Assembly (NCBI RefSeq): GCF_020149935.1
Contig: NZ_CP083757.1
Span: 2,195,501-2,259,500 of the forward strand
Length of the DNA: 64,000 nucleotides
Source: Marinilongibacter aquaticus
GTDB taxonomy: Bacteria; Bacteroidota; Bacteroidia; Cytophagales; Spirosomataceae
Reading direction: 5' to 3'
Shown piece after piece: positions 27,374 through 38,100 of the stretch. A program made the translations under genes and the position numbers. Under the pieces are notes generated by a model. It made no database searches, was not told where the DNA came from, and saw only the letters and a list, made by a program, of their open reading frames with translations. Numbering within the stretch: the first letter of the stretch is position 1; each line of letters starts with the position of its first letter.

Positions 27374-27982
27374 TTATACCTTTAAAATTTTCTCTATATA
27401 TCCTTGCACTTCCCCTATACGAAGCAACATCATTTGCTCAAACTCATCGGCCTCAATATGCAAACCGTGATGAAGAATAGGGCGGGCCAAAAAAGGAAAC
27501 ACGCACATGCCCACTACCGACAACAAAAACTGCAAAGGCTGCTCAATTTTACACACTTGCCCTTTTGCATAAGCTTCTTGATAAGCCAACAGCAATTTGT
27601 CGATTACCATATTTTTGAAAGGAAGCCGATCGATAAAATCTCGCTTCGATTCCGTATTCACGGTACTGATTATAAATATGGGGATGTAGGGGTTTCCTAA
27701 GGCGAAATGAATGTAGACTTTCACAAAGTCTTTCATGATTTGCAAAAAGGGCTTTCCGCTTTCAAGCAGTGTTTTCACTTCGGGAAAGAAATACTTGGCC
27801 TTCTCATCAAATATTCTTGCAAACAACAAGTCTTTCGACCGGAAATAATAATGCAGCATGGCTTTGTTTATTCCAGCCTCGTCTGCAATTTCTTGCATTC
27901 TAGCCCCATCGTAGCCCGAGGAGATGAAGACCTTTTCTGCCGCCAGCAATATCTTTTCTTCCGTATTTGTCGCCTCAACCAT
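27374..27982 (-). CDS. TetR/AcrR-family repressor of the exporter operon
   Basis: This 202-residue protein has a TetR N-terminal DNA-binding domain (EEKILLAAEKVFISSGYDGA, then MQEIADEAGINKAMLHYYFR and SKDLLFARIF). The C-terminal ligand domain is helical. It is the first gene of the exporter operon, and a perfect palindrome sits between the -33 and -7 elements of its own promoter. That position is typical for a repressor that blocks its own operon until an inducer binds, as CecR does for ybhGFSR in E. coli. Confidence 0.93.
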   Translation of the reverse strand: MVEATNTEEKILLAAEKVFISSGYDGARMQEIADEAGINKAMLHYYFRSKDLLFARIFDEKAKYFFPEVKTLLESGKPFLQIMKDFVKVYIHFALGNPYIPIFIISTVNTESKRDFIDRLPFKNMVIDKLLLAYQEAYAKGQVCKIEQPLQFLLSVVGMCVFPFLARPILHHGLHIEADEFEQMMLLRIGEVQGYIEKILKV

Positions 27983-27990
27983 TCAATTCA

Positions 27991-28021
27991 ACCATTTATT
28001 TTAACCATTTGGTTAGACAAA
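27991..28021 (-). promoter_or_regulatory. Promoter with internal TetR-type operator
   Basis: Reading leftward, TTTG (28021-28018), 19 bases, and TAAATGGT (27998-27991) fit the Bacteroidota promoter form, with the -7 element imperfect. The spacer contains the palindrome TAACCA-AA-TGGTTA (28015-28002). The tetR start codon follows eight bases later. The operator is placed so that a bound dimer would block RNA polymerase. Confidence 0.7.
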
Positions 28022-28103
28022 CGTAAGAAATGATTTATTCAGAAAAAAACTTCTTTCAAAAAATTGATCTAAAATATTGAATATAAGAGCGAAGAGATAG
28101 CCT

Positions 28104-28637
28104 TTATTCGGCAAACAAATCGAGTATCGCTTGATACGGATCACCTTTTAAGTGCAGCAGTTTGGCAAAGGCTGGCTCCGTTTTGTACCCTTTCTTTTTA
28201 AGGTCAACGACTTTTGTTTTGAACGCCTCGCCATATTTTTGCAGCAAGCGGTATTCGCCCAACATATGCTTGTAGGCATCTTGCTCTATTGTAGGCAAAT
28301 CCTGTGCAAAGAGCTCGACTTCAAACTCATTCAATTGAAAATTTGCGATAAATGAAGCTCGCCTCTTCAGCGGCTTTATCCTGAAATCGAAACCAGGTTT
28401 TGAGCCAAAAGACGTTTGCACATACACCGAAAACGCCTGTAAATCTTTTGCACAGCAGATCACATCCAAATCGCTTTCGGGCAAGTCGATACCCAATGGA
28501 ACAGTACCTACCAAAATTGGCTCAAAGTCGGCCAAAATTTCCATCATTCTATACTCTCGCAACACGGCGAAAGCCGCTTTTTGCCGAGTATTTGCCCATT
28601 TCAAATAGTCTAACTTTTTGAAATCTATGCTCTTCAT
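28104..28637 (-). CDS. DUF4269 nucleotidyltransferase-like protein
   Basis: This 177-residue protein has the DUF4269 pattern, with ILVGTVPLGIDLPESDLDVI near residue 41. The S-D-L-D spacing resembles the metal-binding aspartates of nucleotidyltransferases. Other conserved parts are FDFRIKPLKRRASFIANF and QDAYKHMLGEYRLLQKYG. The function is not known; a nucleotide or tRNA-related transfer reaction is a guess from fold only. Its ATG overlaps the stop of the large FG-GAP gene by one base (TAATG), so it is translationally coupled to it. Confidence 0.82.
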   Translation of the reverse strand: MKSIDFKKLDYLKWANTRQKAAFAVLREYRMMEILADFEPILVGTVPLGIDLPESDLDVICCAKDLQAFSVYVQTSFGSKPGFDFRIKPLKRRASFIANFQLNEFEVELFAQDLPTIEQDAYKHMLGEYRLLQKYGEAFKTKVVDLKKKGYKTEPAFAKLLHLKGDPYQAILDLFAE

Positions 28638-31600
28638 TACTGCACGAGCTTTCCCCCAAAGGAATAATCGAGCAGACTATCGGAGTTTCGAGCGAAAAAC
28701 AGCTGACCGTTAACCCGTTTTATGGCACGCACCTCGCCCATTACACGCAGACCGCTTTTTGACGGAGGCAAGAATTCAAAATTCCCCGCACCGTCGTTGA
28801 GGTACACTTGTCCGTGATTCCCGTAAATATTCCCCAAACGCACACGAGCATGTAAATTATTTCCGCCAACTACCAAATCCATATCTCCATCTTGGTCAAG
28901 ATCGCCGACCCAAAAAGCATACACAGGTGCAGCCTGGATTTGATTGGGCAAAGCCCGTTTCACAAACTTACCGTTCTGATTTTCCAAATACAGGGTTTTC
29001 AATTCGTTCACTTCAGATATTTCAGCTTTTGAATCGGGAAAATTCTCCAACAATTGCTCGATGGTTTCGTCGGCATATGCGGCATAAGAATCGTATTTTT
29101 TACGCAGCGGAAAGAGCTGATCGAGCATTTCATCGCGACTATAAAATGGATAGCTTTTCCCGAAATTATACAGGGCCAGAATGGGATCTTGTCGTCCGTT
29201 TTGGTCATAATCAGCAGTGAACAAACGCAATGGTTGGTTATCCGAAGCACGAAGCTGCGAATTGAGCCCCAAATTGCCCACAAGTAAATCTTCATCCCCG
29301 TCGCCATCTAAATCGGCTGCCACAACAGATTGCCAAAGCCCGCGAGAATGCGAAATTTCCTGCTCTTCCAAAACAAAAGCACTTCCGGTATTTTTTATCA
29401 ATTGAATACCAGCCCACTCGCCCACCACAACCAAATCTTTCAAACCGTCGCCGTTGAAATCTGTAGCTACGGCATCGGTAACAAGCCCCAAGTTTTTGAA
29501 GAGTTCAGATTCATCACGCACAAAACGCCCGCCTTCATTTTTATAAAAACGCGAAGGATTGTTTTCCGGGTAATTCCCGGGCACCACAAAACCGCCTACA
29601 AAAACATCCTGATCGCCGTCATTATCGGCGTCAAAAACCGCCAATCCCGAATCTGCGAACAAATCTGGCGGAAAGGCCTCATCATTTTTCGTAAAATTGC
29701 CTTTGCCGTCGTTGATGTACAATTTGTTTTGCAAAAGCAGGTCGTTGGCCAGGTATTCATAGCCCCCACTTACCACATAAAGATCGAGGTCGCCATCGCC
29801 ATCGGCATCAAAAAATTGAGCCTCGATATCGGTGCTCAGTTCCCATTGTTTCATGAGCTTTTCATTGGAAGGCTTATACAAGCCTTTGCCCGCACTCAGC
29901 ATCATTTGCCCCGGAGCCCCTTTGCCACCACCCAAGTAGAAGTCGTCCAAACCATCACCATTGACATCGGCCACAGCCAAGCAAGGGCCTTGGTACGAAT
30001 ACATCCAATTCAACAAAATCTGTTTGCTGAAATCGTTCATGGCTTGCTGAGCGTGTGCAATGTGCAGCTCTTCACCGAGCACCAAAAGCGGCTCAGGTGA
30101 TGCCGCTGGCTCAGCTTCGCTTTCCACTTTCTTCACTTTACGAATGGTATTGACAGGCAAATTCTTCAACACTTGCTGCACGCCATCTGGATACACAATC
30201 TCCACCTTTTCCACCGAATTGACCGGACCAACCCCAAAATGCACGGGTCCACGATACGCACTCTGAAAACCATGATTTGGCGAATAATCGACATACTGTT
30301 TTTGTCCATTGGCATAAAGCGTGATTTTCGTATTGAAAAGCTGGGCGTCGGGCAGATCCCATTGAAAGGCAATGTAATTGTTTTGCGTATGCACAATGGC
30401 TGTGTTTTCATAAATGGCCGAAGGCGAATTGAGATTACTTTCGATCAAATCCAAATCGCCATCATTATCCAAATCGGCGTAAATCGCCCCGTTGGTGATG
30501 TTTTTTTCCGAAATGCCCCAAGCCTCCTGCATGTTTTCAAAAGTCAGGCCATCGATATTCCGGAAAATATAATTCGAAAGCAAGGTAGACGGCATGCGGT
30601 CAATTATCTCCAACATGTTGTCTTTACCGTGCGAACGGCTCTCTGCATAAAATTTCACAAAATCATTGTTGGTGTAATCGCGTAGATAACCATTTGAAAT
30701 GAACATATCCTTCAAACCGTCGTTGTCGAAATCGGCCAACAATGGAGCCCAGCTCCAATCGCTGTTCGACACACCAGCCAACTGTCCAATCTCTACAAAA
30801 TGCCCATTCCCCTCGTTCAAATGCAGCATATTCCGCATCACTTCAGGATGAATGCCATTTTGCAACAGCGACATGTAGCCTTCGTACTTATCGGGCCCGT
30901 AGAGCAGCTTTTGCCGACTGTTGTCTTCGGGCAACATATCCGCAGTAAAAATATCCGGAAGAGCATCGTTGTTCACGTCCGCCACATCGTTGCCCATACT
31001 GAAATAACTCGTTTGATCTGTCCGTTGGGCCACTTCATCCACAAAAGTGCCGTCTTTTTGATTGATGTACAGATAATCGCCTTCCAGATAATCGTTCGAG
31101 ATGTAAATATCGGGCCAACCGTCTCCATTGAGATCCGAAACGTTGATGCCCAAGCCAAAGCCAATCGGATTGCCCTTTATGCCCGCCTCTTTGCTGACAT
31201 CCACAAAATGGCCATCGTCGTTCCGCAGAAGCTTATCCCCCGCAAACTCGTCACGCATGAAGTGAATGGCTTCGACATCAAAACGGTTGAAATCTCGTAC
31301 GTTGTGGTTCATGATATACGCATCCAAATCGCCGTCTTTGTCGTAGTCGAAAAAGGCCGACTGTGTGGTATATCCTTTGCAGTCCAGTCTGTAATCGGCG
31401 GCCCTTTCTTCGAATTGAAAATTTCCTTTATTGATGTAAAGTTTGTTTTTCCGCATTTCGGGATAGCCCACATTTCCCGAGAGCGAAACGTAGATGTCGG
31501 CTAAACCGTCGGCGTTGATATCGACCACCGTGACACCGGTTTTCCACTCGCCTCGCCAAGTCAAACCTGCCGTATTGGACATGTCTTCAAACTTGAGCCC

Positions 31601-31870
31601 ACCCAAATTTTTATACACTTTATCTGCCCCTTGATTTGCTGTGAAATAAAGGTCGACCAAGCCGTCGTTGTCGAAATCGGCAGCCGCCACGCCTGCACCA
31701 TTGTAAAAATATTCGTAGACGAGCACATTCAGCGAATCGGTTTCCACAATGCGGTTTTCAAAATCCATTCCCGAAACCGAGGGATCCAATTTCACAAACT
31801 GACTGTCTGAACCAAATGGAGAACATGAAACCAAAGCGAGGGCAACAAACAAAAAGTATATTTTTTTCAT
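28637..31870 (-). CDS. Large FG-GAP/VCBS-repeat lipoprotein with ASPIC/UnbV domain (CRTAC1-like)
   Basis: This 1077-residue protein has a lipoprotein leader (FVALALVSC, Cys16). It is built from many FG-GAP/VCBS repeats with the calcium-binding form DxDxDGxxD, for example AADFDNDGLVDLYF near residue 61, DYDKDGDLDAYIM near 173, and VAVADVNGDGLDDFYLGGG and AADLDGDGDEDLLVGN later. An ASPIC/UnbV segment (HFGVGPVNSVEKVEIVYPDG) lies near 545. The repeats fold as beta-propellers on the cell surface. Such proteins often sit next to SusC/SusD pairs, as here, and may bind glycans or proteins. Confidence 0.92.
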   Translation of the reverse strand: MKKIYFLFVALALVSCSPFGSDSQFVKLDPSVSGMDFENRIVETDSLNVLVYEYFYNGAGVAAADFDNDGLVDLYFTANQGADKVYKNLGGLKFEDMSNTAGLTWRGEWKTGVTVVDINADGLADIYVSLSGNVGYPEMRKNKLYINKGNFQFEERAADYRLDCKGYTTQSAFFDYDKDGDLDAYIMNHNVRDFNRFDVEAIHFMRDEFAGDKLLRNDDGHFVDVSKEAGIKGNPIGFGLGINVSDLNGDGWPDIYISNDYLEGDYLYINQKDGTFVDEVAQRTDQTSYFSMGNDVADVNNDALPDIFTADMLPEDNSRQKLLYGPDKYEGYMSLLQNGIHPEVMRNMLHLNEGNGHFVEIGQLAGVSNSDWSWAPLLADFDNDGLKDMFISNGYLRDYTNNDFVKFYAESRSHGKDNMLEIIDRMPSTLLSNYIFRNIDGLTFENMQEAWGISEKNITNGAIYADLDNDGDLDLIESNLNSPSAIYENTAIVHTQNNYIAFQWDLPDAQLFNTKITLYANGQKQYVDYSPNHGFQSAYRGPVHFGVGPVNSVEKVEIVYPDGVQQVLKNLPVNTIRKVKKVESEAEPAASPEPLLVLGEELHIAHAQQAMNDFSKQILLNWMYSYQGPCLAVADVNGDGLDDFYLGGGKGAPGQMMLSAGKGLYKPSNEKLMKQWELSTDIEAQFFDADGDGDLDLYVVSGGYEYLANDLLLQNKLYINDGKGNFTKNDEAFPPDLFADSGLAVFDADNDGDQDVFVGGFVVPGNYPENNPSRFYKNEGGRFVRDESELFKNLGLVTDAVATDFNGDGLKDLVVVGEWAGIQLIKNTGSAFVLEEQEISHSRGLWQSVVAADLDGDGDEDLLVGNLGLNSQLRASDNQPLRLFTADYDQNGRQDPILALYNFGKSYPFYSRDEMLDQLFPLRKKYDSYAAYADETIEQLLENFPDSKAEISEVNELKTLYLENQNGKFVKRALPNQIQAAPVYAFWVGDLDQDGDMDLVVGGNNLHARVRLGNIYGNHGQVYLNDGAGNFEFLPPSKSGLRVMGEVRAIKRVNGQLFFARNSDSLLDYSFGGKLVQ

Positions 31871-32032
31871 AGACGAATTTCGGCCTTACATCCTGTACTG
31901 CTCATAAAATTAGACTATAAATCTTTGTTTTCCCCAGTCTCGTCGTACAATTCTTGGGAATAGCCTTTTCAAGCTTGCTCAAGCCTAACAAAACCAGTGA
32001 TTTTCAATTTTCGACCGAAAAAACGGGCTCGT

Positions 32033-33496
32033 TTAAGGCTTAAAAATACCGTCGGCATTGCTGCCCATGTAGCCGCCCCAAAGCACTTTCTTTGTGAGGG
32101 GAATAGTGGTTTGCAAACAATTCACCCGCATGCCGTCAAACGTATACGTGTGATATGGGTTTGTAGCGTGACAAAAGACAATATCCAAATTGCCGTCTCC
32201 ATTCATATCTCCCACCCAAGGCGTAGAAGACACATTGTGCCCGGGCACACCATCGATTAGTGGGATGGCCTTATTTTCGGTAAACCCCACCACAACCACT
32301 GTCGTGAAATACTCTTTCCTTCCCAAAGAATCTCTCTCTACATAATCGACACTCAACAATACCTCATCTTGGCCATCGCCTGTGACATCCACAACCACCG
32401 GACTTGAGGTTTGATAAAAGCCCAAGGTGTCCAGGTAAGCAATGTGCCCGTCTTTCCCATCAAGCATCGCCTGTTTTGTCCAAGTTAGGTCCGGCCAAAC
32501 ACCTTGAGCAAAGGACACAAAAAAGTCGGGCGTATTGTCTGTATTGAAATAACCAATACCCATTGAGCTGTACGCTTCGGTGCCGTTCAATCGGGTCGAC
32601 CACAGCTTTTCTAAACTCTGCCCATCGAAGGCTAGCACCCGCCCATCTACACTGTTGGCCACGATATCGGCAATGCCATCTTGTGTGATATCGACCCACG
32701 CAGGCGGAGCTACAAAACCTTTGCCCATTCCATTGGCCAACAATTGGGCCTTCGTCAAATCTCCTTCGAGCACCATTCCCAAAGTACCGACAAACAAGTT
32801 CCCGTCTATTGTCTCGCCTCCCGTTCCAAAAATAATCCTCGAATTCAAAGGCTCCTTTTCATTCATCAGAATGGATACCGACATGTAGATTTCCTTATGG
32901 TCGGGCATTTCGGCTTGAGCCAACAGTCGGCCATCCGCAGAAGAAATCACGCACAAACGGCCCGCCGCCCGATTCGGATCGTGGGGTTTCACCCAAATAT
33001 CTCCTCCATTGGAAATTAGGATATCTTCAAGCCCATCTCCGTCTACATCGTGAATAAACTGCGGATCATAAAAATTGAACCAGCGTTGATTGTTTGGTTT
33101 GTAGGCCAAAGTGTCAAAAGCCCAAATCGTTTGCCCGTCACTTCCCGAAATGGCCTTCAACTCGGAAGACCTTCCCCCTAAAAGCACATCGTCAATTTGA
33201 TCGCCGTTCAGGTCTTTGAGCCCCGCGGTAATGAAAATCTGATCATTCGCCGACACATTCCAAAGCAAATGCCCATCTGTACCGTCGAGGGCAATCATGG
33301 CCGAATCGGAAGATTCAAACTCCAAACGCCCCGCACCCAATACAATGTCTTTCACTCCGTCTTGGTTGAGGTCGGTCAAACGAGGCGACGAAAAAGTACC
33401 GATCCCCGGCAGTTCTTTGGTCCACGAACGCTGAGCAAGTACTAGCTGACAAGTCAGCAGCAAAGAAGCTGACAGTATAGTTTTCAGATTGGCCAT
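32033..33496 (-). CDS. Secreted FG-GAP/VCBS-repeat protein
   Basis: This 487-residue protein has a signal peptide (TILSASLLLTCQLVLAQ) and a single beta-propeller of FG-GAP repeats, for example SSPRLTDLNQDGVKDIVLGAG, ITAGLKDLNGDQIDDVLLGG and TPWVGDMNGDGNLDIVFCH. Some blades also read like PQQ-type repeats (LDGTDGHLLWNVSANDQ, ISGSDGQTIWAFDTLA). It has no lipobox. It lies between SusD (57 bases away) and the large CRTAC1-like gene, so it probably works on the cell surface with the SusCD transporter. Confidence 0.9.
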   Translation of the reverse strand: MANLKTILSASLLLTCQLVLAQRSWTKELPGIGTFSSPRLTDLNQDGVKDIVLGAGRLEFESSDSAMIALDGTDGHLLWNVSANDQIFITAGLKDLNGDQIDDVLLGGRSSELKAISGSDGQTIWAFDTLAYKPNNQRWFNFYDPQFIHDVDGDGLEDILISNGGDIWVKPHDPNRAAGRLCVISSADGRLLAQAEMPDHKEIYMSVSILMNEKEPLNSRIIFGTGGETIDGNLFVGTLGMVLEGDLTKAQLLANGMGKGFVAPPAWVDITQDGIADIVANSVDGRVLAFDGQSLEKLWSTRLNGTEAYSSMGIGYFNTDNTPDFFVSFAQGVWPDLTWTKQAMLDGKDGHIAYLDTLGFYQTSSPVVVDVTGDGQDEVLLSVDYVERDSLGRKEYFTTVVVVGFTENKAIPLIDGVPGHNVSSTPWVGDMNGDGNLDIVFCHATNPYHTYTFDGMRVNCLQTTIPLTKKVLWGGYMGSNADGIFKP

Positions 33497-33553
33497 AAAA
33501 AAGAGCAGGCAACTTGTATTACCTGCTCCTAAAATTACAACAATTCTTGTTTT

Positions 33554-35098
33554 TTATTTATCCCACCACATGCGTGTGGTAAACGAATCTGCTCCTTGAC
33601 GCGAAATCGCTTCGTCCAAATGCGGGTTCACCCCATATTCACTTTGCGGATAGCGAAGTCTTCTCGGAATAGTTCCGTTGGTTTCGTTGCCGGGATAATT
33701 CACAGGAATAAGTGTAGGATAGCCCGTTCTTCTCCAATCGGCCCAAGCCTCGATGTGGTTCAACACCGAACCGTTCACCAAGTACAATTCCGTTTGAATG
33801 GCCTTTACCTTCTCGTCCAAAGAGCCGCTTTCAGGATAAGCATTGCCTTCGGCATAGGCCATGGCCTGCTCTTGGCTCACGGTTCCGCCCATGGCATTCA
33901 CTTGCATTGCACCCGCTACCTGTGCTTTCATGAAGGCGTCGGCCGCTGAGCCAGAAGAAGCCCAGCCTCTTTCAATAGCCTCGGCCAACAAAAGCTGAGA
34001 CTCTGCGTAGGTCAACAAAATCTGCGGAACATCGAGGGCATACATATTGGGAGCGGCACGCGAATAATCTGCAAGCTCGGTAAAGGGCAGGCTATTCAAT
34101 GCGGTGGCATCCGTACCACTCGGAATACCTCTTTGGTTTTCAGGCGTGCGGTCGTCATTTTTCAAGGCAGAAATTGATGACAAACGAGGATCGTTTCTTT
34201 CTTTCATCATATCAATGAAAGTAGCCGCCCATTGAATGTTATCGCTGGTGGCAATCCCACGGCCTACACCCAGGTTCCAAGAGTTGGAATTCGAATTGTT
34301 TCCAGCTCCGGTATTCGAGAAATGCATTGCAAAAGTATCGTCGTTGCTTTGCATTATCCCTTTCGAAATCGCCTTAGCAACCCATGTTTTTGCTGTTTCA
34401 GGATCGGCCTTTTGCATACGCATGGCCAAACGCAGCATGTACGTATTTGCAGCACGTCTCCACTTATCCAAATCGCCAAAATACACAAAGTCGGCATCGC
34501 CCCCGTCTCCTGGCAATTTCGCACTCTCGCTCAAAGCCGAACCGGCCTCATCCAGCTCTTTCAACATATCCAAGTAAATATCCTTTTGGTTGTCGAATTG
34601 CGGAGAGAATACATTGTCGATAAAACCTCTTCCGGCTTCGAAATACGGCACATCGCCATAGATATCCGTCAAATTGGCCATTTCGATCACGCGTAAAATA
34701 CGAGCCATCGACAAAATATTCACTTCATTGGGATCTTCAGAAGCCAGCTCTATCAAGTTCACAAGGTTTTTGATCGAGTTCGGATAAGAACTTTCGTAAT
34801 AAGCCGCACTCAAATCACCCTGAAAAGTATAGACCGTACCTCTGTAGAATGTCACCTCCACAGAAGCCATTTGCTGCATCATACAGGCTGCATAAATGAA
34901 ATTGGCACGCCAAGATTTGTATCCCGGGTCGCCGGCAGAGCCGGTAAGCAAAAGCATCGATTGGCTCAAAAGGTAATCGTTGGGCACTTTCGATGGAACC
35001 CTGGGGTTCACGTTTATCTCTTCGAAATCTTTAGTACAGGCCGTCATGGTCAACATTGCGGCCAATACAATTAATATTTTTTTACACATTGTTTTCAA
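33554..35098 (-). CDS. SusD/RagB-family surface lipoprotein (SusD-like_2)
   Basis: This 514-residue lipoprotein has a leader ending MLTMTAC (Cys21), then TKDFEEINVNPRVPSKVPND, which is typical of SusD-like_2 proteins. The helical TPR body includes LRVIEMANLTDIYGDVPYFE and YALDVPQILLTYAESQLLLAE, and the end carries ETNGTIPRRLRYPQSEY. SusD proteins lid the SusC channel and capture the nutrient outside the cell. The gene lies 19 bases after susC. The ligand is unknown; no carbohydrate-active enzymes flank it. Confidence 0.95.
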   Translation of the reverse strand: MKTMCKKILIVLAAMLTMTACTKDFEEINVNPRVPSKVPNDYLLSQSMLLLTGSAGDPGYKSWRANFIYAACMMQQMASVEVTFYRGTVYTFQGDLSAAYYESSYPNSIKNLVNLIELASEDPNEVNILSMARILRVIEMANLTDIYGDVPYFEAGRGFIDNVFSPQFDNQKDIYLDMLKELDEAGSALSESAKLPGDGGDADFVYFGDLDKWRRAANTYMLRLAMRMQKADPETAKTWVAKAISKGIMQSNDDTFAMHFSNTGAGNNSNSNSWNLGVGRGIATSDNIQWAATFIDMMKERNDPRLSSISALKNDDRTPENQRGIPSGTDATALNSLPFTELADYSRAAPNMYALDVPQILLTYAESQLLLAEAIERGWASSGSAADAFMKAQVAGAMQVNAMGGTVSQEQAMAYAEGNAYPESGSLDEKVKAIQTELYLVNGSVLNHIEAWADWRRTGYPTLIPVNYPGNETNGTIPRRLRYPQSEYGVNPHLDEAISRQGADSFTTRMWWDK

Positions 35099-35117
35099 AT
35101 TAAAATGGTCCTTTCAA

Positions 35118-38100
35118 TTAAAAGCTCAAGTTCAGGTTCACCCCTACGCTGCGTGTCGACGGAGCCGAAGTGAATTCCAAACCTTGTGCGTTTCCGTTGT
35201 TGTAAGTCGATTCTGGATCGATATTTGGCACTTTCTTCATAAGAATGGCCAAGTTTCTTCCCACCACAGACAAACTTGCACGCTTGAACGGCAGCTTTTC
35301 CATGTACTTAGAAGGGACATTGTAGCCCAAAATAATCTGACGCAGTTTGATGAAATTTGCACTGTACACAAATGGTGTAGCGATTTGGTACAATCTATCG
35401 AAATACGCCTGAGACGTTACGTTCACGGTATTTGGTTCTCCGTTTTCGTTTACACCTTCAGGCACAAATCCACCTTCGCGACCTTGCAAAGTGATATCCG
35501 AAAGGCCGTATCTTGCAGCCAAGGCATTTGTTCCAGAGAACAATTTGGCACCAAATTTACCGTCGATCAGGAAGCTGAAATTAAAGCTCTTATAGTTGAA
35601 GCTGTTTGTTACGCCCAAAATATGCGGTGGCACGCCCGTTCCGTAATTGATCAAGTCGCCCTGCACCGGCAAGCCTTGTCCATCCAACACGATATCGCCA
35701 CTGGCATTGCGTTTGTAATCGAAACCTTTCACTTGCGAATACGGCAAGCCCACATCTTGGTGTACATAGGCCGTACGCGTACGTTGCTCATCCACACGAA
35801 GTGTGGTCAAATCTTGGTAAAGGTTTAGCACTTCGCTCTTGTTGTACGAGTAATTTGCCGATAGCTCCCAGTTGAATCCACCGCTGCGTACGATGTCCAC
35901 GGTAGCCAAAAGCTCGATACCGTTGTTTCTGATCTTACCCACATTGAACAAGGCCGTATTGAAGCCCGACGACTGAGAAATTGTCGCACCCACGATATCG
36001 TTCTCTGTCAAACGCGAATAAAGAGCCATATCGATGCTCAAACGGCTGTTGAACAATTTGGTTTCAAGACCAAATTCTGAGGCTGTCGACAAAAGCGGCT
36101 GAATGCTGGCATTCGGCACTTGCGATCCGTTTATCTGAGCAAGCGGTGCACCCAAATGTGCTCCGGCCAAACCATAATACAAGCTCAAGTTGTACGGATC
36201 TGTATCGCCACCCGCTTGAGCCCAAGAACCTCTCAATTTCAAATAATTGATGGCCGCTGGCATTGTGAAGGCATCCGAAAGCACAAAGCTAGCTGCCACA
36301 GACGGATAAAGAATGCTGTTTTTATCTGGAGCCAATGTCGAGAACCAGTCATTACGGGCCGTTAGAGTCAAGTACAAGTAGTCGTTGTAAGAAAACTCGG
36401 CCGATCCATACACAGAGTTGATTCTTTTGTTGATATCGGAAATGGTCGCCGTACGAGCCGCAGGATCAATATTCGTGATGTCGTAAAAGAAAGGAATGTT
36501 GTAATTGCTTCCTCCGTAATTCGAGATGTAATTGTTCTGTTTCATGAAGTTGGCACCCGCCAAAGCGTCGATTCCAAACTTCTCGGTCAGTTTCTTATTC
36601 ACCACCAACATCAAATACGAGTTGATCTCTGTAAACTGGCGGTTGGTTTCGCTGTACGACCCTCTTGGCTTATAGGCCGTTCCGTAAGGCTCGATAGAGG
36701 TAAAGCGATAATTGAAATTATCGATACCCACACGCCCTTTCAAGAACATCCAATCTGTAATGTCGAATTTAGGCTCAAAAGCTGCAATTACCCTTTTCTT
36801 GTCGTCATCACCACTGAAATCGTGAGCAGCATAGTAAGGGTTGGTCACGTAAATGTTCTCGTTCCAAAGTCTCTCATAGCCTGCATCATCGTATTTGCTT
36901 TCCTTCATGGTGGCTACAGCCAAAGAAGTGGGCATGGTGTAGATCGAATAGTTGGCATTACCCGGCGAATCGGAAAGCCTTGGTCTGTTGTTGTTCTTTT
37001 CGATCACATATTTGATATTGGCTACAGCCGAGAAGCGTTTACCGAAATTCCCGTTCACGTTGGCGGCGAAATTCTGCCTTCTCAATGTATTCTCGGGAAT
37101 AATACCCTTCAAATTCATGTCGTTCATCGAAACCCTGTACGTGCCGATTTTAGCCGCACCAGAAAGAGCCAAAGAGTTGTTCCAAGTGGAACCCGCATTG
37201 TAAAAATCCTTGATATTGTTTTTCTGGGCTACATAAGGCCGAGACACGCCATCGTACTGAATCACATCCGATCCATCCAATTTCGCTCCCCAGCTGTTCA
37301 GGGTTGTGGCCTCTTTTATCGAAGTAGGTTTCACACCCTGATTCCCCATACCGTATTCATATTGATAACCATCGAAATGCGTGATCAAAGGCGTTTGCAC
37401 GGTGTAGTTCGAACTGAATTCTACGCCAGCACCATCGCCGCTCTTCCCGCCTTTGGTTGTCACCAAAATGGCCCCGTTCGATGCACGTGAACCGTAAAGT
37501 GCGGCAGCTGTTGCTCCTTTCAATACCGAAATGCTTTCGATTTCATTGGGGTTCAAACTTGAGATACCGTCACCACGGTCTTGGCCACCCCACATGCCCG
37601 CAGAGCCCAAGTTGTCGTTGCTGATCGGAATACCGTCCACTACGATCAAAGGTTGGTTGTTTCCGGAAATCGAGCCGTTTCCACGAATCACAATACGGCT
37701 TGAGCCGCCCGGTCCAGTGGCCGTACCCGAGATGTTCAAACCAGCCACCTTACCCACAAGTGAGTTGGCCATATTGGGCGTACGTGCTTTTGTAAGCTCA
37801 TCGCCTTTGATTTCAGACACGGCATAACCCAATGCTTTTTTGTCTTTCTTAATGCCCAAAGCCGTTACCACAACTTCCTCTAAAACTTGGTCGTTGGCAA
37901 GCAAGGTCACATTGATTTGGTTGGAATTCCCTACCACGATATCCTGAGACACAAAACCGACATAACTGAAAGTCAAGGTTTCGCCTTTAGACACCGTAAT
38001 GCTGTACTCGCCTTTGTCGTCTGTCAGGGTCCCGTTGCTCGTTCCCGTCACGGTCACATTGACCCCATACAGCGGGGAGCCGTCTTTCTCTACTACCGCC

